Shown here: positions 34,772 through 45,967 of the stretch, in pieces | Layout: every line of letters begins with the position of its first letter | Position numbering within the stretch: position 1 is the stretch's first letter | Origin: Buxus sempervirens | Lineage: Eukaryota; Streptophyta; Magnoliopsida; Buxales; Buxaceae | Direction: 5' to 3' | Assembly: GCA_947561395.2 (NCBI GenBank) | Contig: OX387184.1 | Coordinates: forward strand, 19,865,687 to 19,929,686 | Length of the DNA stretch: 64,000 bases | Position numbers and translations under genes: made by a program | Notes under the pieces: model-generated | Told to the model about the DNA's origin: nothing | Seen by the model: the letters and a program-made list of their open reading frames with translations, nothing else | The model's database searches: none

Positions 34772-35294
34772 GTGGGCCCCACACAAAGATTTAGAATAGT
34801 GGAAAACACTCACTCATCATATGCAATTCTTGCCTCAATTTCAGACTGCTACACGACTAGTTTTTTCATTTTTTATAAGTGTTTTGTGTAAGACCCAATT
34901 AGAAAAACACTACCTGTGGGATGCTCCACGTGAAAGAGTCCCACCAGTCTGCAATTCAGGCAAGAATTGCAGACGATTTCTGTGAGATGCTCCACATGAT
35001 AGCATCTTACAGGACTGTATCATTTACAGAAAAGATCCATGTACATCCTTACACCAACGCATATAAGTGTGGGGCCAACCAAGTAAATATTAATTTAGTG
35101 GGCTCCACACTTGTCTATTCTCTATATATAAAGAAAAGCGTCCCCTTAAGAAGCAGGCCAACTATTATGTTCTACTTTCCCGAACTGCCCTTACCCTTGA
35201 TTGTTATACTTCGTAAATAGGAATTATAGTTATACCAATATCAATTCATTGCCCTTACCCTTGATTGTTATACTTCATAATGCCCTTATACTTG
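34772..35294. repeat. dispersed repeat family R1, copy A (left part)
   Basis: Shares long stretches with 60466-60951 and 63794-64000: GGGCCCCACACAAAGATTTA, CATCTTACAGGACTGTATCA, TATAAGTGTGGGG and TCTCTATATATAAAG. It resumes after the hAT element at 36057 and runs to about 36190. Non-coding; class unknown. Confidence 0.75.
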
Positions 35295-35302
35295 ATTGTT
35301 AA

Positions 35303-36048
35303 TAGAGTTGTAAGTAGGGCGGGTTGGGTCATGCTATGTTAAGTTCGGGCTCAACTCAGTCTAAGATTCACTAGCCCAAACTCGCCATTTGCCTGCCCTA
35401 ACCCAAACCCAACCCAAACATGATTATTTGAGTTCAAGCTAGGTTTGGGTTGGCCCAAACAAAATGTAAATTTTTTAATTTTTCTTTTATTTTTTTTATA
35501 TGAATACAAATGTTGCAATATCATTAATTGAAATCATTTATTAACAAATAACAGCCTCTTAATTGGTCTCTTGGATTTGGAAAAAAAAACTTAATTAATT
35601 TATATCTTAAAAAATTATTTTTAACATAATAAGCAAATCACATGCTCGTTGTATTTGTAGTTTCACAATTATTGTTGCCGAAGATGTGCACCCAAATATC
35701 ATATTCATTGTAGCATATATGTATTTATTTGAGATAAATTCATAAATTTGTTATTACATGTTACTAATTTATATTTTATAGTAGATTACATAACTTCAAA
35801 AACAACGTAAAAGAAAAGAAAAAACAACAATAGCACATATACATAATAATATTAACTTAAATATATGTATGAAAGTATGCACATCTCAGTTCAATTTCGG
35901 GCTTTTCGGGTTGTATAATATGAACCCTAACAAAACCTAAACTCAATTTCGAGCTAGAAATGAAACCCAGCCCAAACTCAATGCTTAGTTCGGGCTCTTA
36001 TTTGGGTTGGGCAGGTTTCGAGCGGTGAGGGTTAGATTTACAACTCTA
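35303..36048. mobile_element. non-autonomous hAT element, 746 bp
   Basis: TIRs TAGAGTTGTAAGT (left) and TAGAGTTGTAAAT (right, other strand), with flanks ATTGTTAA (35295-35302) and ATTGTTAT (36049-36056), an 8-bp TSD with one mismatch. Subterminal GGGTTGGG-like motifs occur at both ends in opposite orientation. AT-rich, non-coding middle. Confidence 0.85.
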
Positions 36049-36056
36049 ATTGTTAT

Positions 36057-36190
36057 GCTTCATTAATAAATGAGTATAATAGTCATAATAATCTCAATTC
36101 ATTTAAAATTAAGTAGTTGTAAAAATGTTGCCTCCCACTTCTTCCCTTACCTTTTCTGGACATCCCTTCCATTTCTACGTATGTGCTCTA
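36057..36190. repeat. R1 family, copy A (right part)
   Basis: GCATAATAGTCAT-like sequence, CTTCCCTTAC and CATCCCTTCC match the right part of copy B (63290-63400). Confidence 0.6.
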
Positions 36191-37442
36191 CTGGGTGTGC
36201 ATAAGCTAGTGTGTGTTATTGAATGGCATAAAAGAGATCTTTGCTGTAGGCCATACAGTTCTCATCTCACGTCCAAAGCGGTAATCAATGCGGTTAGAAA
36301 ATGGCGAAGATTTCAACCCCAAAATTGGACACAAGATAAAAAGAGTCACCCGTTCACTGTGCGCCGCCCGCCAATGCCAATACACGAGGTATGTGGCGAG
36401 AAGAGAAACAAGTCACCAGTCAACCGATGTCTTGTGTCGCCGCACTGCACTGTTTTGGGGTTTCTCTTTATGATGTCAGTTTAGTTGCAGTCCGAAACGT
36501 GGAAACAGAAGTAATGAGAACACAAGGATTATAAAAAGCGCCGAAAAGCAGCCGCCATTAGCGAGACGCACAATCGTCCTCGTTCGATTGACGGACGGAC
36601 TCCAATTGACTAGCTCTCGTTTGCTGCTCATTTCCCAGCATGCGAAGGTGTAAACATCTCTAGGCCTTGTCATCGTCACCTGGATACCACTTTACTCAAA
36701 GCTGCTCGTTTTGAGAATACCGTATATAGAAATCGCTGCGATAAGTCGCTCTGATGTGTCCAGGGCACCAACAGATAACGCTTTTTTTTCCCGGTTAAGG
36801 CTGTGCTGGTTTTAGGGTTCAATGTGACTTTGGGGGTTTTTAGATTCATCGCTGATTACATGTTACTTCACACGTACGTGTATAGGTCGCATCACGTGGT
36901 CGAAGCTGCCGGAGACATTGCCGGATGTTGCTGTGAAGTCGGATTCCAATTATTCTTAACACTGTTGGGAATCCCAAAACCGGTTGAGATATTGCATTTG
37001 GGCTCGTTGATATGCATATATAGCTGCACTTTCATTTATTAGATTAAGCTTTTAGAGTCAATGGTAGTTTAACATAATATCAGAACGGGAGATTTTTTGT
37101 TTAATTAAATATCTCTCACGCACGGTAGCTTAAGCTTTTAGATCCAACTGTCATTTAACAGAATCGTCAACACAATTCCCCCAAATCGAAGAGAATTCAT
37201 TCAAATGCATACGTCATTCTATAATAAAATAGAGTATAACATGAAATGAGCATAATATATACTGCATCAGCATTATAACATCAGATCCAGCACGGTTAAT
37301 TACTCACAATACCACAAGTGGTGCATTTGTCATTAACTAAACAATGATGAACAGCAGCTTGACGACAAGAGATCAAGTAGCATAGCATCAGTAACACAAA
37401 TTTTAGAACTATGAGGGGGTCTTTGCGGTTGGAAAGAGCGAA
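36191..37442. other. intergenic, less AT-rich, no supported gene
   Basis: Richer in G+C than its neighbours. Frames at 36125-36484 (119 codons) and 36803-37042 show no known domain. Near 37041-37165 AGCTTTTAGA and TTTAACA-like phrases recur. It probably includes the 3' flank of the gene at 37443. Confidence 0.4.
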
Positions 37443-37631
37443 CTAACTGAGCAGCGTTTTAATGCCGATGGCCATCTTCTTTACTAAACACCCGAATATC
37501 CTCCGCTTGATTTGGCCTCTACGGGGAGGTAATTGTGAGGCTAAAGTGCTTTCCATCTTTCTAAGCGCCGGCGTTTTTGGCTGAGGCGACTCGGACATCC
37601 CAGATCCACCGGACTGCTCCATCTCCGCCAT
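37443..37631 (-). CDS. small basic protein with PPRRGQIKRRIF motif (62 aa), function unknown
   Basis: The frame opens at 37739, but I choose the internal ATG at 37631 (MAEMEQ): the sequence before it is Ser/Pro/Leu-rich and looks like leader. The protein is acidic and Gly/Ser-rich first, then SPQPKTPALRKMEST, then PPRRGQIKRRIFGCLVKK near residues 35-52, then a short hydrophobic tail ending KTLLS. It shares its core and general layout with the 64-residue frame at 13014-13208. I remember unnamed plant proteins with this motif; role unknown. A LINE is inserted about 310 bp upstream of the start. Single exon as seen; no localisation signal is clear. Confidence 0.6.
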   Translation of the reverse strand: MAEMEQSGGSGMSESPQPKTPALRKMESTLASQLPPRRGQIKRRIFGCLVKKMAIGIKTLLS

Positions 37632-37946
37632 GATGACAAGAGTTTCAGAAAGAGAAGCAGGAGAGGTGGAGACCAAGGGCGAAGACAAAATTGGAAAACC
37701 AGAACCAAAATACAAGTGCACACTTCGAGTTGCGTCCACGTATGCTTATAATAGCTGAACAAACACTAAAGCAGGAAGTTACGTTGCAATTTCGCGTGGG
37801 CGGCGGCAGATTGTGGGCCCCCAACAGCTTAATACGCGTTGCTTTGTGATTGGGTTGAGCCCGGAAGACTTTGGTGTCAGACCTTTATGGTTCATGCCTT
37901 GTGGGATTCCGGCGATGGTCGATTTACTCATTCCAATCCACGCAGG
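37632..37946 (-). promoter_or_regulatory. presumed 5' leader and proximal promoter of the small gene
   Basis: About 315 bp between the chosen start codon and the LINE. ATTATAAGCA on the minus strand near 37745 could serve as TATA box. This is weak evidence. Confidence 0.3.
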
Positions 37947-38230
37947 CTAAAGATCACCCCTGACTTGTAGCCTGAGATCTCTGTCTAATGGCAGGCTAAA
38001 ACTTCAGCCCCTTCCACTTCCCTAGGTCTTGGAGTTGCTGCTTGTTTTCTGCCGCCTCTGCCTTTTAGTGCCTTTTCCTGGTTTGTTGTCTCTGGTGTGG
38101 GTCTCCGGGTTTTTCTTTCTTCCCAACTTGTTCTCTTTTTGCCTTGTGATTCGCCTTTCGCCTTTGGCAGCCCCCTTTTGTCTTGTTGTGCTTCGATTTC
38201 GGCGTGTTTCCTCTGTGCCCTTCTGGTCCC

Positions 38231-39831
38231 ATGGAAGATCTATCAAAAAAACTCAAGAATCTCATCATCCCCCTAGACCACACATCACCTTTAAACCCTC
38301 CGCAACTGATAGAGCCAGGGCTGATAGTAAATGGGGCGCCATACTCATCTGCGAAGTCCCGGGAACACAACTTCATGTAAATACTCTGAAAAATTTCGCA
38401 GCTAGAGTTTGGAAGCCCATTGAAATTGTCTCAATAACCCAAATCTCTGAAAGCCGATTTATCATAAACTTCAAGAACAAACAAGACCGAACGACCATCA
38501 CTGCGGCCCAGCCTTGGACTATTAATGGCCAACTTATGCGATTCAAAGAGATTGAAGATGACAAGGAAGCCACCACTGCGAGACCAGACTCCATCACTCT
38601 TTGGCTTCAGATCCACAACTTGCCTCTTAAGTACAAGGAGAGATCCATCATTCAGCAAATGATGCTTCACATTGGCAAGGTCTGGGAAATAGATTGCAAT
38701 GGCGAAACCTTGGATAGCTTCCCCACTGCTCGTATCACTCTTCCGATCTCCAAACCCATTCCGTCTGGCTTATTCTTTGAAGAGGATTCTGGTACCAAGG
38801 TTTGGATTGAGTTCAGATACGAAAACCTCCCCACTATCTGCTATTCTTGTGGGCTTCTTGATCATGACCTTGTCGTTTGTGATAATCCCTTCCTGTCTGA
38901 GAGCTTGGATGGTGAAGATGCTAGCAGTGAGAGATTCTATGGGCCTTCTATCTCTACTCTGCCGATGAGGAGGAGAAACCCCCTGCTCAGGGTCATCCCC
39001 AAGCTCCCTGTCCATGAGGAAAGGTTCTCGGAGGTGGTGACCTCGGAGACGTGTCTCAGGGAGAGGAACTCGGCTCTGGACATCGTTTCGGCGAGTCAAC
39101 TCGGATCGGTGTCAGGCCAACGTTCAAGAGACTCCTCGAGCCCATCCCCGATGGCATCATCTTGCAGAGAGCCGTTGATCTCCTCGTCCAGCGATCCGAT
39201 ATCCTCCTCTAACCCGATGACCTCCCCCGACCCAAAGAGCCCCTCCAACTCGTCCTTTCATGAATTTTGGGTCAATCTTAACCCAGTCCACAACCCATTT
39301 ACCCACGACCCTAATCCTTTGCATTTTAAACCAAACCAAACTTCCAGCTTTCCTAAGCCCATTTTTTATCAAGCTAAACCACTAGGCCCAAACAGTGCAA
39401 CCCACCCTCTCGATGCTGCCCCCCAAATGAAAATCTTCTCTTTCGGAGCCCAGCTATCCAACCCCAACGCTCCTCTCCTGAGTCAAGCCAACCAAACCCA
39501 CCTCACCCTAAGCCTCATTTCTGATAGAATGAAAGTTGACCAGCCCAACCCATTTAGGAGGCGAACCAGAGATACTAAAAATAGTCCAAGACAAACTCAT
39601 ATGGGCATCATTGAGGCAGGATCAAGCAAAGGCAAAACTACAAGACTTTCTGGGAAGGGGAAGGAGGTCTGCACATCTAGTAAACGAAGAAGAACAGAAG
39701 AGCTCGACTGCTACAGTCAGTGTTTTCCTCACAGTGATAACAGCCCTCGGTTCAGTGCTGGTATTCATATTGAAAGTGATAAAAGTCTTAAGGGGCCCCC
39801 TTGGCCCGAAGGTTCATCACGAATGTTCTAG
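38231..39831 (+). pseudogene. LINE ORF1, nucleic-acid binding protein (DUF4283 and zinc knuckle)
   Basis: The likely start is ATG 38231 (MEDLSKKLKN), in a different frame from the main body, so one frameshift lies near 38300-38340. The body has a DUF4283-like region (TLKNFAARVWKP through INGQLMRFKEIED, about 38380-38560), LPLKYKERS, and a zinc knuckle (C-x2-C-x4-H-x4-C: CYSCGLLDHDLVVC, about 38840-38882). A Ser/Pro/Asn-rich tail follows with a basic stretch (SSKRRRTEE, about 39680). In plant L1 elements this protein binds the element RNA and forms the RNP. The frame also runs upstream to 38029 through T-rich leader, which I do not take as coding. Confidence 0.85.
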
Positions 39832-42800
39832 CCTGGAATTGTCGAGGGATCGGGCAACCCTCGACAAAGCAGTATTTAAGGTTCCTCTGTAGGAACCTTA
39901 AGCCCAACATGGTCCTTCTGTCTGAGACCATGGCATCTGATAGGAGTTCGGAAAAAAACATCAGGCGATTCGGATTCAAAAAATTTTTCTAGGTTGCATC
40001 CAGAGGCCTCTCTGGGGGATTCTGGATTCTTTGGGACGCTAGTCTTGCGGTGGAGGTCATTTTCCATGACACTTGGCTAGTCCACCTTCTGCTCAATAAG
40101 GACTCTTCAAGGGAAACCAGTGTTACATTCATTCATGCGGGTCACACAGCTGTGGTTCAAAGACACCAATGGAATCAAATCAGATCAATAGCTGAACATC
40201 AACATTGCCCATGGCTCCTCCTTGGCGACTTCAATATAGTTATGAGCCAGAGTGAAAAGCAAGGAGGTAAAAATTACAAGGTATGGTAGGCCAACCAACT
40301 TCGGGATCTCATCTCTGACTGTCAACTTCTTGGTCTTCACCCTAAAGGCCTCAAATTTACTTGGGACAATGGAAGAGCGGGTAATGGTAGAATAAGGGAA
40401 AGGCTTGATCGCGCCTTCAGCAACCATGAATGGTTCCTCAAATTCCCGAATTCTATCATTACTCAGGAGCCTATCCTGGGATCTGACCACAGTCCTTCCC
40501 TCATCCAAACTAACCCGATCAATCAAAAAATTCAAAAACCATTCAGATTTGAATTTTTTTGGATGGAGGAGAAAGACTGTGAAAATTTAATAGACCAGGA
40601 ATGGAGAAACGGCATTGATAAATTCTGGAACTTAACAGATCGGTTTGACTACCTGGGAAACAAGCTGACCCAGTGGAATAGGAAAGCCATTGGAAATCTG
40701 CATGCTAAAGCCTCCAATCTCTTCCATGAGCTCAAGGCCCTCCAAGTCTCCCTTGAAAACCACAATGATCATGACCTTAAAACCAGGGAGCAAAAACTCA
40801 GAAGAGATTATTTTCATGTTCTAATCCAACAAGAGACCCTATGGGCTCAGAAATCCCGCATAAGCTGGCTGACTGAAGGTGATTTAAATACTAAATTTTT
40901 CCATATCTCCACTCTCAATATGAGACAAAGAAACAAAATCACCTCTGTTAAGGATGAAAATAATCATGCTTTCTCTGATCAAAAAAACATTGAAAAGTGC
41001 TTTGTTGAATACTTCACTAATATCTTCCATGAGAGTAACCAGAACAGGGAGATACAGCAAACGGGACTGATGGAGGCCATGGTCAATGAAGATGATAATC
41101 ATCAGCTCCTCAGACCTGTGACAGATGAAGAAATCCTCCTTACTGTGAATGGAATGGGCTTAAGGAAAAGCCCAGGCCCTGATGGTTTCCAAGGGCTGTT
41201 CTACCAAAGATATTGGGACATTGAGGGTCCCCAAATTTGCAGCATGGTAAGGGAATTTTTTAGATTTGGAATTCTTGATAGTGGTGTCAACCATACCTCA
41301 TAACCCTCATCCCCAAAGTTGAGCAACCCATCAGAACCTCTGAATTTATGCCCATCAGTTTGTGTAACTTTAGTTACAAAATTATTTCCAGGATAATGGT
41401 TAACCGTATGAGACCTATCATGGGGAAAATCATCTCCCCAAACCAAAGTGCCTTTCTTGCCAAAAGATCGATACATGACAACATTATCCTTGCCCAAGAA
41501 ATCATGCATTATATCAGGGGGAGAAAAAAAGGTAATAGGGGGAGCTTTGCCTTAAAAGTTGATTTGTCAAAAGCCTACGACAGACTTAGATGGGATCTTA
41601 TTCATAAGGTCCTTAAAGAGGCGGGGTTCTCTCACCATTGGACATACCTGATCATGAAATGTGTATCAACAGTTACTTATTCTATCCTTGTTAATGGGAT
41701 TCCTTCGGGTCACATCATCCCTTCTAGAGGCATTCGGCAGGGGGACCCTTTGTCCCCCTACCTTTTCATTTTAACTCAACATGTCCTCTCCAAGGCTTTA
41801 CTCGATGCTGAAACGAATGGCTCAATCCATGGAGTAAAAATCAGTAGCAGAAGTCCCCATATCACTCACCTGATGTTCGCTGACGATCTTCTCATCTTCG
41901 GAAAAGCTACTCAAAGGGAAGGTATGTTTATGCTTAGAACTCTTCACAATTTTTGCTCCTTGGCGGGCCATGAGATTAACCTAGGAAAAACTGAGCTTAT
42001 TGTTAGCCCCTCCATCAAGGGCAGATGTCGTGGGATAATAAGTAGGACCTTTGGAGTTAAGGCCAAAATCAAATTTCAGAAATACCTTGGCATTCCCCTT
42101 GCCGATGGTAGAATGACAAATGAGCTCTTTGCTGATGTTTGTTCTAGAATAAGTGCCAGACTGGCTTCTTGGAAAGCCAATCTTCTATCCCAAGCTGGAA
42201 AAGCCACCCTGATCAACTCAGTGATCATGGGAATGCCCCTCCATATCATGTCTTGCACAAAGCTCCCCTTTAAAACCACAAACTTTATTGAAAAAGAATC
42301 CAGGTCTTTCTTTTGGGCTCAGCCTAAAAAAGCCAAGACTTTGCACACCATAAGCTGGGACCATAAGCTGGGATAAACTGTGTAAACTTGTTAATGCTGG
42401 AGGGCTCAATTTCAAAAATTTACGGGTGTTCAATGAAGCACTCCATGCTAAAAAGGGTTGGGAGCTTTTGGCAAATGTGGAGAGCTTCTGGACTAGGTTC
42501 TTCAAGACCAAATACTTTAATGGTACCTCTTTTTTGGAAAGCTCTTCTAAAAATGCAGATTCTCGGATTTGGAAGCATCTCAACAGCACAAAGGATCTAA
42601 TAAAAAAAGGTCAAGGTTGGAACATTGCTAATGGCAGATCCATTGACATTGAAGATAATAGCTGGATCCCTAGCGCCCTTATGGATACTAGGCCCAACAG
42701 GAATGCATTGCCTCATGTTATATCCGTTGCTGACCTCCTCTCCCAGGAAACCAGACAATGGAAACTGGAATTGCTGAACCAACTCTAGAACCCAGACATA

Positions 42801-43937
42801 GTCAATATCATCAAAACGGTTCATGTTAGTCACAACAATCCAAAGGATGTTCCCATCTGGAAACACGACAGAAGGGGTGATTTCTCTGTCGCCTCTGCTT
42901 ATAGAATAGCAACGTCGAGTGATGATCATCTTACTAACAGGTGGTGGAAGAGAATTTGGAGGATCAAAGTACCTCAGAAGATCCGAATGTTTGTTTGGAA
43001 ATTAATGCAAGGAGGTATCACCACCAGTGATGTTCTACATAAGAGGCTGCAACTCCTTCCATATGATTGTGTCCTCTACGGCGAAACAAACGAAACTGCC
43101 CTCCATCTGTTTACTGAGTGTGATTTCTCTCGGGCCATCTACTTTGCCGGTGCTGGAGGCAGGCTTGACTCTCTCCAGACACAAGAAAACTGCAAGGAAT
43201 GGTGGTTTGAAAGGGTCAAAGAAAACCGGGAGGAGCCATTAAGGCTAGCCGATCTGGTTAATCTTTGCTGGATTGCATGGAGAGCACGAAATCAGGTAAT
43301 CTTTGAGGGATCTAAACCAAACCTTACACTAAGTATATCTTCTTTTCTGTCTCTACAGGAGGATTCAAAGAAGATGATGAAAACCAAGCAGAGGACAAAG
43401 TCAGCTGAGGAGATCATAGTGAAATGGATGCGCCCCAAGGAAGGATGTACCAAACTTAATGTAGACGGAGCTTCAAGGGGTAACCCAGGCAAGGCAGCAT
43501 ATGGCATTATTTTGAGAGGGGACGAGGGGCAATTCATGGCAGCAATGGCGCACTCATTTGGCAACACCACAGCAATTGTAGCAGAAGCCTTCGCTATCCT
43601 CGAAGGGCTTAAGCTTGCCCAAGCAAGGAATATCCAAAAGATTGAAGTTGAAAGTGACTCCAAGAGCATCGTGCAATTCATGAACAACGAGTGCCTTGAC
43701 GTCCCATGGTCTGTCGCCAATATTGTCCAAGAGGCAAAGTATCTGTGTAGGGGATTCCAAGTCATTTCTTTTACTCACATCTTCAGAGAAGCAAACTCCG
43801 TAGCTGATGCATTAGCAAATTTTGCCCTGGATGACTACTCTTGTGTTTGGATTGATCACCCCCCTTCTTTTATTGGTCCTCTTCTCTCTTCGGACTATTT
43901 GGGAGGGGCTTATGTAAGATGTTCCAGGAGACTTTAA
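39801..43937 (+). pseudogene. LINE ORF2 polyprotein: endonuclease, RT, zf-RVT, RNase H; broken
   Basis: Endonuclease: AWNCRGIG (39828), LLSETM (about 39912), GDFN (40224-40235), SDHSP (about 40482). Reverse transcriptase: KSPGPDGF (about 41168), VDLSKAYDR (about 41560), RGIRQGDPLSPYLF (about 41727) and catalytic FADDL (41876-41890). A zf-RVT-like segment lies near 42987-43130 (FVWKLMQGG, ALHLFTECDFS). RNase H: DGASRGNPG (43464), AEAFAILEG, ESDSKSIV, ANSVADALA (to about 43820). Breaks: stops at 39990, 40287 and 42786; a one-base loss near 41295; and a frameshift at a duplicated CCATAAGCTGGGA (about 42350-42375). The family nicks target DNA and reverse-transcribes the element RNA there. Plant L1 elements with a C-terminal RNase H form a known subgroup. 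Confidence 0.92.
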
Positions 43938-44935
43938 ATTGGGTCGATGAGTTTTTCTTACCAAAAAAAAAAAAATCCACGCAGGGTGACGGCCGAAAGA
44001 GACACGACATTCACATGAACCGCGTTCACGTAAGACTAGGAAAGGACCCGATTTCGGCGGCCTCGGTCGTGGTCGTATCCACACCATTAAGTGACATGAC
44101 CTGACAATTTTTTGTTTTTTTTTGTAAGAATTGGATGGTGCTACCGTATAAAGAATGGCTCCGGATCCTCTGTGTAGCATTTCTCTGTGAAGCATTTTCT
44201 TCTTCTGTGCAACACAATCAAACGACCACATCACCGTAGGAACGAAGATGATTCACGAAAATGTTGTGACATGGCCTTCATCACCGGTTCTAAAGGTCAA
44301 TTACGGGCTATCAAATATGGGGGTACCCCCATGTTTGTCTGAGGTACCCCGTATTTGACAGAGATACCCCATTATTAAGATCGGGTACCCCATGTTTGCC
44401 TGAGGTACCCCAGTATTTGATAGAAGTGTAGACATTAAAATTTTGGTGTCATCAAGTCAAAAAGTTGACCAAGTCAAATAATTGACTTTGGTAAATGAGA
44501 TCAAATTCAAGGCCAGGGCTTAACCAAACAAATAAGCCCCAGTTAAACAAATTGATGGTTCGACCCGTTTATGAAATATGGGTCAAGATAAACATCTTAC
44601 AAATCCAACCCATTAACTACAAATGGGCCCCACAAAGCAAGATATGGGTTATATTTGTTACTAAAACAGAATAAATAAGTCTTTTGGTAACAAAGCTGTG
44701 ACAACACAAAAAAGGAAAGTCACAACCCCACAAATGGCAGAAGTAATCTAAAATGCCAAAATCAAAGCAAATGAATCTCTCAGTATGGCATGCTTCATTA
44801 AATTCAAATTGCTGCCAAATGAGATGCACCCTCATAAGGAAATTAGCAATCAAAAGAGATCCTCGTATTATGGCAAGTGTTTATAACATTTGTCTATAAA
44901 TAGAGGACCTCAATGAGAAGAAAGGAGAGATTGGA

Positions 44936-45117
44936 ACAAGCTCTAGAAGACTTGCCTAAAGCTTGGGGAAACTCTACAGAAATCAAAAGGCAAATTCAAG
45001 CTATAGAAGTTCTGCCTAAAGCTTGTAGAAACTCTGCAGAAATCAAGAGACACTTTTCAAGCTCTAGAAGACTTGCTTAAAGCTTGGGAAAACTCTGCAG
45101 AAATTCAAAGGCTTGAA
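44936..45117 (+). repeat. tandem array 1 in LTR leader, three units of about 62 bp
   Basis: Units run CAAGCTCTAGAAGACTTGCC, then TAAAGCTTGGG..AACTCT, then GCAGAAATCAA. The three copies differ by scattered substitutions. Confidence 0.85.
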
Positions 45118-45235
45118 GAAATTCATTCAAATCTACATCAAATCCATATTGTTTTCTCTTTCTCTTACCCATATTTTGAGAAAAGAGAAGACAAATCAAA
45201 ACCACAAAAAAAGAAGATCATTCTACAACTACATT

Positions 45236-45420
45236 TGGTTCGAGATCAAGCCCTGCAGCACCGAATCGAAGATCGAAGTTTGGTTCAAGATCAAGCCCCG
45301 CAGCCCCCGAATCGAAGATTGAAGTTTGGTTCGAGATCAAGCTCTTTCAGCCCTGGAATTGAATATTGAAGTTTCATTCAAGATCAAGCTCATGTAGCCC
45401 TTGGATCAAGACCCATTAAG
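45236..45420 (+). repeat. tandem array 2 in LTR leader, about four units of 55 bp
   Basis: Units contain TGGTTCGAGATCAAGCCC, then GCAGC.CC.GAATCGAAGAT, then TGAAGTTTGG. The fourth unit is incomplete and diverged. Confidence 0.8.
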
Positions 45421-45967
45421 GAGATCGAATCAGAGGAGAAATTACAAAGATTGTACCCATTTTCTTCATTTTAATACAAATTGTTATTTGTTACATTTTT
45501 CTTGTCTTTTATTTTAGACACGAAAATTTGTGTTAACAAGAAGTACCCCATTATTAAGTTCTAAAGGTCAATTAGGGGCTATCAAATATGGGGGTACCCC
45601 CATGTTTGCCTGAGGTACCCCGTATTTGACCGAGGTGCCCCATTGTTAAGATCGGGTACCCACATGTTTGCCTGAGGTATCCCATATTTGATAGCCTTCA
45701 TTTAATTTGGACCGTTAGATTGTGCTGCACAGAGAAGGCGTTTGCTTCACAGAGAATCTGCTACATAGAGGATCAGTTGCCATAAAGAATCTCACGATTA
45801 TTATTTTCAAATAAGTCTATCCGAAAATTTTACAAATATTAGAAACAATAATCATAAGATTCTTCACATTACACCACCTCCAACCAATAACGGAAACCAA
45901 TGCAAGCAGAAATTTCTAGTGTTTTCAACGGATTTAAATCATCTATCGACAGTAAAGTGCTCGTCCA

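Larger units (their letters stand above)
37947..43975 (+). mobile_element. full-length L1-type LINE, 6.0 kb, decayed
   Basis: Flanked by a perfect TSD TCCACGCAGG (37937-37946 and 43976-43985), which may extend two more A. It ends in an A-run (about 43963-43975). Order: T-rich leader, ORF1 with nucleic-acid binding motifs, ORF2 with endonuclease, reverse transcriptase, zinc finger and RNase H. It is complete from TSD to tail but has several stops and frameshifts, so it is not autonomous now. Confidence 0.95.
44427..45538 (+). mobile_element. solo LTR, 1.1 kb, nested in MULE-type MITE
   Basis: Ends TGTAGACATTAAAATT and TTTGTGTTAACA, with a perfect TSD AGAAG (44422-44426 and 45539-45543). TATAAATAG at about 44896-44904 sets plus orientation. 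It contains two tandem arrays downstream of the TATA box. No coding region. Superfamily not assigned. Confidence 0.9.
44157..45781. mobile_element. MULE-type MITE (about 510 bp) carrying a nested solo LTR
   Basis: Inverted ends over about 70 bp: GGCTCCGGATCCTCTGTG (left) and GGCAACTGATCCTCTATG (right, other strand), continuing through GTAGCA..TTCTCTGTGAAGC and TGTGC..CACAATC. A perfect 9-bp TSD ATAAAGAAT flanks it (44148-44156 and 45782-45790), the Mutator size. Its middle is a duplicated block rich in GGTACCCC (44290-44420 and 45545-45690). Confidence 0.9.

Noticed and set aside
35122..35150. Helitron 5' end at TCTCTATATATAAAG
   Set aside because: All three copies share sequence upstream of this point, so it is not an insertion border. 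Kept only as a possibility within the R1 finding.
36125..36484. 119-codon frame as a gene
   Set aside because: Its start overlaps the R1 repeat, and no domain, codon pattern or homologous copy supports it.
38029..38230. Extension of LINE ORF1 upstream of ATG 38231
   Set aside because: T-rich leader reads as hydrophobic residues. The ORF1-like start is ATG 38231 in another frame.
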